Source: Saccharibacillus alkalitolerans
GTDB lineage: Bacteria; Bacillota; Bacilli; Paenibacillales; Paenibacillaceae
Assembly: GCF_011090185.1 (NCBI RefSeq)
Contig: NZ_JAAFGS010000008.1
Span: 62,001-126,000 of the forward strand
Reading direction: 5' to 3'
Length of the DNA: 64,000 nt
The translations under genes and the position numbers were made by a program. Below the pieces are notes generated by a model, which searched no databases, was not told where the DNA came from, and worked only from the letters and a program-made list of their open reading frames with translations. Numbering within the stretch: the first letter of the stretch is position 1; every line of letters starts with the position of its first letter. This document shows positions 58,000 through 64,000 of the stretch, in pieces.

Positions 58000-60441
58000 A
58001 TGGATACGAGTGAAGCGATACACCCGGACCGGGTAGGGCCGATGATCGTGCAGGAGGCGTGGGGTACGCTCGGAAGAGCGCTGACGCTGGAGCATATGAA
58101 CGGCGTATATGTATGCAGGGGGGAGCGGGCGTCGCTGGCCTTCGTTTTTCTGGACGACAATCTGTTCCGCATGAAGCTGTTCATGGGCAAAGAACCGGAT
58201 CTGTCCACGACGGTCGCCGTACTGCCGAGGGAAAGCGAACCGCTCCAGGCGGAGGTGGAGGAAACGGAGACGGCCTGGAAGCTGACGGGAGGCAGTCTCG
58301 TGCTGGAGATCGAGAAGCAGTCTTCGGCGGTATCCGTGTTCGATCGGGAAGAACGCTTGATCGCCCGCCAGAATACGGTCAGCTGGAACCCGAGAGGCGC
58401 CATCCAATCGGTATACGACATGCCGGGAGACTCCCATTTTTACGGTCTGGGGGAGAAGGCCAGCTTCCTCGACAAAAAGGGCGAGCGCTACACGATGTGG
58501 AACACGGACGTCTACGCGCCGCACATGCCGGAGATCGAAGCGCTGTACGAATCCATTCCGCTGCTCGTGCACATGCACGGCAAATGTTCCTACGGCATTT
58601 TCCTGGACAACCCGGGACGTACCGACTTCGATATGCGTTCGCACGGCATCTCGTATTCGATCGGCTGTTCGACGGGCGACTACGATATCTATTTCGTATA
58701 CGGCCCTTCGTTGAAAGACGTCGTCCGCGGTTACACCGGCCTGACCGGCCGCATCGCGCTGCCTCCGAAATGGGCGCTCGGCTATCACCAGTCTCGCTAC
58801 AGCTACATGAACCAGAACGAAGTGCTGCATCTGGCGCGCACGTTCCGGGAAAAACAGATTCCGTGCGACGTCATCTACCTCGATATCCATTACATGGACG
58901 AGTACCGGGTGTTTACGTTCGATCCTGTGCGGTTCCCCGATCCCGAAGGCATGATGGCGGAGCTGCGGGAGATGGGCATCCGTATCGTGCCGATCGTCGA
59001 TCCCGGCGTCAAAAAAGACCCGAAATACGCCGTTTATCGCGAAGGCGTCGAGAAAGGCTATTTCAGCCGCAAACTCGAAGGGGACATTTTCTTCGGCGAC
59101 GTATGGCCGGGAACGAGCGCTTTTCCGGACTTTACGGACGATACGGCGGCGCAGTGGTGGGGCGACCTGCACAAATATTATACGGATCTCGGCATTCCGG
59201 GCATCTGGAACGACATGAACGAGCCGGCCGTGTTCAACAGCTCCAAAACGATGGACCTCGACGTCATGCACGGCAACAACGGCAGCCCCAAAACGCACGA
59301 AGAGCTGCACAATCTGTACGGGATGCTTATGTCCAAGGCGACGTACGAAGGCCTCAAGCGGAATATGGACAACGAGCGGCCTTTCGTCCTGACGCGTGCC
59401 GGCTACTCCGGCATCCAGCGCTACGCGGCGGTATGGACCGGTGACAACCGCAGCTTCTGGGAGCATATGGCGCTCGCCATGCCGATGGTGCTCAATATGG
59501 GCCTGTCCGGGTTGTCTTTTGCGGGACCGGATATCGGCGGATTCGCGCACCATACGTCGGCGGAACTGCTCGTGCGCTGGACGCAGATGGGCGTGCTGTT
59601 CCCTTACTGCCGCAACCACTCGTCGATCGGCACGCTGCGGCAGGAGCCGTGGTCGTTCGGTCCGGAGATCGAAGGCATCCTCCGCGAGTACATCGGCCTG
59701 CGCTATCGCTGGATGCCGCATCTGTACAATTTGTTCCACGAAGCGGCCGAGACGGGGCTTCCGCCGATGCGTCCGCTGCTGCTCGAGTACCAGAACGATC
59801 CGAACGTGACCAATCTGTGCGATCAGTTCCTCGTCGGCAGCGACGTGATGGCGGCGCCGATCTACCGGCCGGCCACGGAACACCGGGCCGTCTACCTGCC
59901 GGAAGGACAGTGGATCGATTACTGGACCGGTGAGACGCTGGAGGGAGGCCGCCACATTCTCGCCCATGCGCCGCTCAGCGTCATGCCGCTGTACATCCGG
60001 GCGGGGGCCGTGATCGCGGAAGGCGAGTCGAAACAGTACGCGGACGACCGGACGGACGAGACGCTGACGCTGCGGGTCTACGGGGCCAAAGCGGAACCGG
60101 GATTCAAAGCCGAGTACAGCCTGTACGAAGACGACGGGGCCAGCTTCGACTACGTCAGCGGCGTATCGTCCCTGATCCGGTTCGAGCTTCGCGGCGGCGA
60201 AGGGGAGTTGGAACTGAGCTATCGCTACGAGCGCCACGGCTACACGGCCAACCGCAATCTGCTCCGGTTCGCGCTCGTCTGCACGGCGTTCGCGCCGTCG
60301 GAAATCGAAGGCCTGAACAAGTTGGAACGCGGCGAAGCCGAGAAGGGCCGGCAAGGCTGGTACGTCGACGAGCAGACCGGCGGCCTGATCCTTCAAGTGG
60401 AAGACGCGAGCCAGGGAGCGTCGTTCAAGCTGAAAGGGTAA
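58000..60441 (+). CDS. GH31 alpha-glucosidase
   Basis: 813 residues; AAAGGAG 11 bases before the ATG, no signal peptide, so cytosolic. An N-terminal beta-sandwich (to about 245) precedes the catalytic barrel. The nucleophile Asp405 lies in GIWNDMNEP and the acid/base Asp482 in VWTGDN; PKWALGYHQSRYSYMNQNEV is another GH31 landmark. C-terminal beta domains end in an acidic segment. It releases glucose from alpha-glucosidic ends of malto- or isomalto-oligosaccharides. Single gene with a cre-like site and its own terminator, so glucose repression is expected. Confidence 0.92.
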   Translation: MDTSEAIHPDRVGPMIVQEAWGTLGRALTLEHMNGVYVCRGERASLAFVFLDDNLFRMKLFMGKEPDLSTTVAVLPRESEPLQAEVEETETAWKLTGGSLVLEIEKQSSAVSVFDREERLIARQNTVSWNPRGAIQSVYDMPGDSHFYGLGEKASFLDKKGERYTMWNTDVYAPHMPEIEALYESIPLLVHMHGKCSYGIFLDNPGRTDFDMRSHGISYSIGCSTGDYDIYFVYGPSLKDVVRGYTGLTGRIALPPKWALGYHQSRYSYMNQNEVLHLARTFREKQIPCDVIYLDIHYMDEYRVFTFDPVRFPDPEGMMAELREMGIRIVPIVDPGVKKDPKYAVYREGVEKGYFSRKLEGDIFFGDVWPGTSAFPDFTDDTAAQWWGDLHKYYTDLGIPGIWNDMNEPAVFNSSKTMDLDVMHGNNGSPKTHEELHNLYGMLMSKATYEGLKRNMDNERPFVLTRAGYSGIQRYAAVWTGDNRSFWEHMALAMPMVLNMGLSGLSFAGPDIGGFAHHTSAELLVRWTQMGVLFPYCRNHSSIGTLRQEPWSFGPEIEGILREYIGLRYRWMPHLYNLFHEAAETGLPPMRPLLLEYQNDPNVTNLCDQFLVGSDVMAAPIYRPATEHRAVYLPEGQWIDYWTGETLEGGRHILAHAPLSVMPLYIRAGAVIAEGESKQYADDRTDETLTLRVYGAKAEPGFKAEYSLYEDDGASFDYVSGVSSLIRFELRGGEGELELSYRYERHGYTANRNLLRFALVCTAFAPSEIEGLNKLERGEAEKGRQGWYVDEQTGGLILQVEDASQGASFKLKG

Positions 60442-60470
60442 AAAAGGCGCGGAAGGCGGAATAAAGCCGA

Positions 60471-60514
60471 AAAAGCCGGCAGCGGTCCTCGAAACCGCCG
60501 CCGGCTTTTTGTTT
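60471..60514 (+). terminator. Terminator of the alpha-glucosidase gene
   Basis: AAAAGCCGGCAGCGGT and ACCGCCGCCGGCTTTT arms with one mismatch, then T run. Confidence 0.85.
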
Positions 60515-60671
60515 CGGGCGAAAAGTTGGAATTTGGAGGCTTGCAGGCTTAGAATGAAAAGGAAAGCGCACGTCCGGCAATACCTTACATACAAAAGCGG
60601 GCGAAAATGGACGGCGGGGCCGCCTGCCGTACAGGAGAAGCGACAACGCGAAGCGGGAGTTGAAGAAGGAC

Positions 60672-61178
60672 ATGTGGAGAATCATCGAAGCGTACGATCA
60701 GATCAATGCCTGGATCCGGGCGAGCCAGGGCAGTTTCATCGAACTGGAGAACGGCCAGCCTTACCGGTTTGCCCGGCGCAGAACGTTTACGGGCAAAGAA
60801 TTGGAAGCGTTCGAGCAAAGCTCGGGCTTGGAACTTCCGGCCGAATACAAGCGCTTCCTGATCGGAGTAGGCGCGGTCGAATTGTTTGCGGAGCCGCTGG
60901 GCGCGGGGATCGAGATTATCGGACCGGACGAAATCGCGGATTTTTCCGAAAAAGCGCTGGGAAGCCGGGGCGACGGCCTTTATCCGAAGCTGCTCCTCGC
61001 CGTATCGATGCCGAAGTTCGGATGTTTCGGCGGCTTCAGGCCGGGGAGCGAGCGGGACGAGCGATACGGCGTGTTTCGTTCGGCGGCTCCGCCGAAGCAG
61101 GGGATCGAAGCGGACGGATTCACGGCGTTCGACGACTGGCTCGTCAAGCTGGTGGAGAATCGGGCAGCGGCCGTCTGA
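60672..61178 (+). CDS. SMI1/KNR4 family protein
   Basis: 168 residues from the ATG; a TTG four codons earlier is an alternative. The motif GLELPAEYKRFLIGVGAVELF followed by GIEIIGPDEIADF is typical of the SMI1/KNR4 superfamily, often immunity proteins to contact-dependent toxins in bacteria. No toxin gene is adjacent, so an orphan immunity or housekeeping role are both open. Cytosolic. Confidence 0.8.
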   Translation: MWRIIEAYDQINAWIRASQGSFIELENGQPYRFARRRTFTGKELEAFEQSSGLELPAEYKRFLIGVGAVELFAEPLGAGIEIIGPDEIADFSEKALGSRGDGLYPKLLLAVSMPKFGCFGGFRPGSERDERYGVFRSAAPPKQGIEADGFTAFDDWLVKLVENRAAAV

Positions 61179-61216
61179 AACGGGCGGATTCCGGAACGGA
61201 AATCCAGGCGCCGACA

Positions 61217-61250
61217 AGGAAGCCCGACGCGGGATGCGTCGGGCTTTTAC
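61217..61250 (+). terminator. Terminator of the SMI1/KNR4 gene
   Basis: AAGCCCGACGC-GGGAT-GCGTCGGGCTT then TTAC; it touches the end of the convergent HTH gene and may serve both. Confidence 0.75.
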
Positions 61251-61723
61251 ATGTCCGCCCTGCGATAAATCAGGAAGTACAGGAACAGTACGCCGACGGC
61301 CAGCTTGAACCGTTTCTCGGCGGCGACTTTACGTCCGGCGAGGAAGCGTTCGGCGTCCGAAGGCTCGACGCCGCTTTGCAGCGCAAAAACTTCGGGAGTC
61401 AGGCCGAAGCTTTCCGACAACCCTTGCATGACGGCGCGAAGCCTTTCTTCCGGCGGGATCTGCGGCGTATTGATGCCGAGGCCGAGGAAGGCGATCAGGT
61501 CGAACGCGGCGGAGCGCTGCGCGGCGTCCAAATGATCCAGGTCGCTGTCGCCGCTCGAGTACGCTTCGAGATCGTTCCGGCCGATGCCGGTGAGCCGTTC
61601 CAGCGACTCGAACGAGACTTTGTACGCCTGTACGGCGCTGCTCAGCAGCTCGCGGCTGCCGATCGCTTCGTGTGGGAGCGGTTCTTCCTCGAATTCGAAA
61701 GAACGGGAATTGTTTTCGGTCAT
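61247..61723 (-). CDS. Two-part HTH-like protein of unknown function
   Basis: 158 residues from the ATG eight bases after AAGGAGG. Two similar helical modules appear: VSFESLERLTGIGRNDLEAYSSGD at about 35-58 and FGLTPEVFALQSGVEPSDAERFLAG at about 105-130, each reminiscent of a Cro/CI-type HTH where the second helix recognises DNA. Ends with a short hydrophobic stretch (KLAVGVLFLYFLIYRRADM). Unknown target. Confidence 0.55.
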   Translation of the reverse strand: MTENNSRSFEFEEEPLPHEAIGSRELLSSAVQAYKVSFESLERLTGIGRNDLEAYSSGDSDLDHLDAAQRSAAFDLIAFLGLGINTPQIPPEERLRAVMQGLSESFGLTPEVFALQSGVEPSDAERFLAGRKVAAEKRFKLAVGVLFLYFLIYRRADM

Positions 61724-61926
61724 AAGAAGGACCTCCTTGCGCGCGATTAGAGTAAAATCAGGCAATCAAAGCCATTATACCGTAATCGCGGCGTCGGCCG
61801 CGAGGCCGGAAAGGAGAGGAACGCCCCGGACAAGCTTTCCGGCGCGCCGGAATTTCGGGATTTGCGCGCGCCGCGGAGCGCTTCGAGGACGCGCCGGAAA
61901 TGCGACGGAAATACGACGGAACGGAG

Positions 61927-61956
61927 AAAAAGCCGAGCGGAATCGCTCAGCTTTTT
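61927..61956 (-). terminator. Terminator overlapping the AraC-family gene end
   Basis: Minus-strand AAAAAGCTGAGCG-ATTC-CGCTCGGCTTTTT; the first arm contains the stop codon of the gene. The rest of 61766-61926 shows only GC-rich sequence with no gene. Confidence 0.8.
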
Positions 61957-62810
61957 CGCGGTTTTGGTTCGACGGGAATCCACAGCTCGTTGCGGTTCTC
62001 TTCGGGAGGAAGATAGCATTCCACTGCCGGCAGGTCCGCCAGCTCGTACGGCGAAGAAGGGAGCCACTCGGCGTACATTCTTTTCCAGGTTTCCCGGAAG
62101 CCTTCCGGCACGCCGGGCACGTCGAAGACGGCCCAAAGCGCCGCAGGGAGGCGCAGTTCCGCCATGCCGCCGGGCAGCGGAGCGTCCGAGGCGATCGCGA
62201 AATAATAATCGAACGTTTCGGACCGCCCCCATTCCCCGGCCGCCAGCACGCCCAGGATGCCGCGCAGCGGAGCATCTTCCCGGCGAATCTCCCACAGTTT
62301 CCCGAAGAGCCCTTCTTCCGCCGCCTTGGCCCAGCGTACCGGTACTTCCTCGAACGCCCGCTCCGTGTTTACGGCGAGCACTTCTCCCGCAATGCGAAAC
62401 GCTTCCGCCCGTTCCAACCGATAATTCATTTCCGCAGCTCCTTTTAACGTGAATTGAAAGGTAAGCCGGGGGTAGGCTTTAAGCGGCGAGCCGGTGCCGC
62501 GTGCCGCTGTCGGCGTCACGCCGTGCAGCTGCTGAAACGCTCTGGCAAAAGCTTCGGGCGATTCGTAGCCGTACTTGAGCGCGACGTCCACCACTTTGAT
62601 CGGCGTGTTTTGCAGCTCGAACGCGGCCAGCGTCAGCCTTCTTCGGCGAATATATTCCGCGAGCGGGATATCCGTGACGAACGCGAACATGCGCTGGAAA
62701 TGCTGAGCGGGGCAGCAGGCCGCTCTTGCCGCTTCCGCATACGAAATTTCCTCCGTCAGGCGCTCCTCGATATAATCGAGCGCCGCATTCATGCGATCCA
62801 TCCATTCCAA
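61947..62810 (-). CDS. AraC-family regulator with GyrI-like effector domain
   Basis: 287 residues from a TTG about 11 bases after GAGGAGGG; an in-frame ATG three codons later has a longer spacing. The N-terminal 100 residues hold both AraC HTHs (ISYAEAARAACCPAQHFQRMF and IKVVDVALKYGYESPEAFARAFQQLHGVTP). The C-terminal 155 residues are a GyrI/SOUL-like ligand domain (WAVFDVPGVPEGFRETWKRMYAEWLPSSPYEL and a final YLPPEENRNELWIPV). Such MarA/Rob-like proteins sense lipophilic drugs or effectors. Target unknown. Confidence 0.9.
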   Translation of the reverse strand: MEWMDRMNAALDYIEERLTEEISYAEAARAACCPAQHFQRMFAFVTDIPLAEYIRRRRLTLAAFELQNTPIKVVDVALKYGYESPEAFARAFQQLHGVTPTAARGTGSPLKAYPRLTFQFTLKGAAEMNYRLERAEAFRIAGEVLAVNTERAFEEVPVRWAKAAEEGLFGKLWEIRREDAPLRGILGVLAAGEWGRSETFDYYFAIASDAPLPGGMAELRLPAALWAVFDVPGVPEGFRETWKRMYAEWLPSSPYELADLPAVECYLPPEENRNELWIPVEPKPRKS

Positions 62811-63083
62811 CGCAACCTGTCCCTCCTCTTGTCGGCCCGGCGCGGGCGCTTCCCCGTAAACCCGTCCTTTCCCCTTCAGTCTAGAGCGTCCCCTGCCCGA
62901 ATGCCTTGCGAAGGTCGTACAGCTTGTGCAAGGTTTTTTAGGGAAAGGATCGAAGGGAGGCCCGGGCGGCGTCGGCCGGATTTTTGCCGCCGTTCGTCTT
63001 CATCGTGAAGCAGGCGGCAGGGAGCGGTCAAGCCTTTCCGGGGCGAAAGCGCGAAGCGGCCTGCACGGACATTGCGGAATCAG

Positions 63084-63112
63084 TCGAAAAAATGCCGGAT
63101 ATCGTTTAGAAT
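63084..63112 (+). promoter_or_regulatory. Possible promoter of the helicase gene
   Basis: TCGAAA-N17-TAGAAT; -10 one mismatch, -35 two. The intergenic stretch 62811-63180 holds nothing else that I can support. Confidence 0.35.
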
Positions 63113-63180
63113 GGGGAGAAGGGCAATTTTGGCTCAGGTAGGACAGAACACGAAAAAAGCGGACAAGACGGGGGACAAAC

Positions 63181-64000
63181 ATGAATCAACCGCTTTATGG
63201 AATATGGCTGGGAGACGTCTTCTTCTGCTTCTCCGGCGAAACGTCGGAGCCGAAGGTGGACGCCTGGACCCGGCAGGTGAGAAAACTGGATATCGGCGGC
63301 GAGAAGCCGCTTAGACAGGCCGCGCTGCGCCTTGCGGAACTGCGCTGGCCGGGCGCGTCCTCGCGCCGCGGCCGCACCCGCGGATTCGGCGGGCGGACGC
63401 TCGAAGGGCTGGCTCTGCCGGCCGCGTCGGCCTTTGCGCTGCTGTCGGACTTCGACGAGCAGAAATTTACCGCGCAGGGCTTCGCGCCCGGGGCGGAAAT
63501 GCGCTATTGGAGCGCGGCGGTGAAATTCGCGCGCGACCTGCTGGCGGACGGCTGCTTCGTGCCGGCGGCCGATCCGCCGGCGCGAGTCAGTGCGCGCAGG
63601 GCATCGGAACTTAGCTTTACGGGAACGTGGAAGCCGCTGCTGGAGCGGCCGGAAGACCGGGAGCGCTTCGCCGCGCTGGCCGCGGCGATGCCGCCGATCG
63701 GGCTGACGGCGCCCGGAGCGGCAGGCACGGAGGAGGAATCGCCGCCGCTCGGAAGAGCGCGCGAGCTGGTCCTGCATTCGTTTCTGTCGGCGCTGATCGA
63801 CGGACAGATGCGCCTTATGCTGGGCGGCATGCGCAGCCGCCTGCAGCAGATGAAGCTTCCGTACCGGCGCGGATACTCGCCGCTGTCGGCGCTGTGGTGG
63901 AACAGCCTGCTCGATCCGCAGCGCGAAACGAAGGTTCAGGGCGCTTCGGACGATATCGAAGAGCTGGAACGGCAGATCGCCGAACTGGGCGGTTCCGTGC
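63181..64000 (+). CDS. Probable SNF2-type helicase, N-terminal part (cut by window end)
   Basis: 273 codons visible without a stop; GGGGGA before the ATG. The sequence starts MNQPLYGIWLGDVFFCFSGE and contains EMRYWSAAVKFARDLLADGCFVP, TGTWKPLLERPEDRERFAALAAAMPP and YSPLSALWWNSLLDP. This is what I expect of the helicase-associated N-terminus of large bacterial SNF2 ATPases; the helicase motifs would lie beyond the window. Several of these occur near SWIM-protein genes in related bacteria, but no link with the SWIM operon 30 kb away can be shown. Moderate confidence only. Confidence 0.55.
   Translation, partial: MNQPLYGIWLGDVFFCFSGETSEPKVDAWTRQVRKLDIGGEKPLRQAALRLAELRWPGASSRRGRTRGFGGRTLEGLALPAASAFALLSDFDEQKFTAQGFAPGAEMRYWSAAVKFARDLLADGCFVPAADPPARVSARRASELSFTGTWKPLLERPEDRERFAALAAAMPPIGLTAPGAAGTEEESPPLGRARELVLHSFLSALIDGQMRLMLGGMRSRLQQMKLPYRRGYSPLSALWWNSLLDPQRETKVQGASDDIEELERQIAELGGSV

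Noticed and set aside
60672-61178. Toxin-immunity pair with the SMI1/KNR4 protein
   Set aside because: No polymorphic toxin, LXG or WXG100 gene is next to it, so an immunity role cannot be supported from this window.

Overview
The window looks like chromosome of a GC-rich, endospore-former-type Gram-positive of the Paenibacillaceae, perhaps Saccharibacillus or Paenibacillus. This is inferred from gene content and style: AAGGAGG-type ribosome binding sites, a T-box leader, a yybP-ykoY riboswitch, IDEAL-domain, CsbD and HepS/HepT-type proteins, and many dense intrinsic terminators. I see no phage, insertion sequence, plasmid or CRISPR genes. Both window ends cut genes.

Layout. 0-18 kb is mostly housekeeping and regulation: an ArsR-type regulator beside a lactonase, DUF4385, a membrane protein, an NAD(P)H-binding protein, the NAD(P)HX repair enzyme, two chemotaxis receptors (one behind a SigD-type promoter), a T-box-controlled and divergent seryl-tRNA synthetase, an IDEAL-domain protein, a TerC-family exporter behind a Mn2+ riboswitch, the anaerobic ribonucleotide reductase pair nrdD-nrdG with paired NrdR-like boxes, a thiamine-binding protein and tRNA-Thr(CGT). 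A diguanylate cyclase and a small Gly/Ser/His-rich membrane protein follow.

20.7-32.5 kb is a seven-gene same-strand block: MoxR-type AAA+ ATPase, DUF5682 protein, VWA protein, DUF4132 protein, an unknown protein, a SWIM zinc-finger protein and a small unknown protein. Its recognisable parts correspond to E. coli YehL, YehM, YehP, YehI and YehQ, a conserved set whose function is not known to me. It is the best candidate here for an undescribed system.

33-34.4 kb carries a repeat-rich lipoprotein. 34.9-49.1 kb holds two convergent gene groups that together look like a flavin-based extracellular electron transfer (EET) locus of the Listeria type. The plus-strand group is EetA-like NusG_II protein, EetB-like Gx transporter, EcfA1-EcfA2-EcfT, U32 peptidase-family protein, class III aminotransferase and UbiA-family prenyltransferase. 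The minus-strand group is a two-repeat FMN-binding lipoprotein (PplA-like), type II NADH dehydrogenase with a DoxX-like tail, a HepS-like small protein, a polyprenyl diphosphate synthase and a UPF0303 protein. In the inferred scheme Ndh2 passes electrons from NADH to a dedicated (demethyl)menaquinone made with the prenyltransferase and prenyl synthase. EetA/EetB relay them outward to flavinylated PplA, and the ECF transporter handles flavin. The FMN transferase (ApbE/FmnB) is not in the window. A perfect TGTGA-N6-TCACA site sits at exactly -41.5 of a predicted pplA promoter, suggesting Crp/Fnr-type redox control.

49-64 kb is mixed: CsbD, two GNAT acetyltransferases, a nitrilase-family amidase, a 5TM histidine kinase, an MFS transporter, RidA, a 51-bp tandem repeat array next to nested inverted repeats, a TspO-family protein, a GH31 alpha-glucosidase with an upstream cre-like site, SMI1/KNR4, HTH and AraC-type proteins, and the start of a probable SNF2-type helicase.
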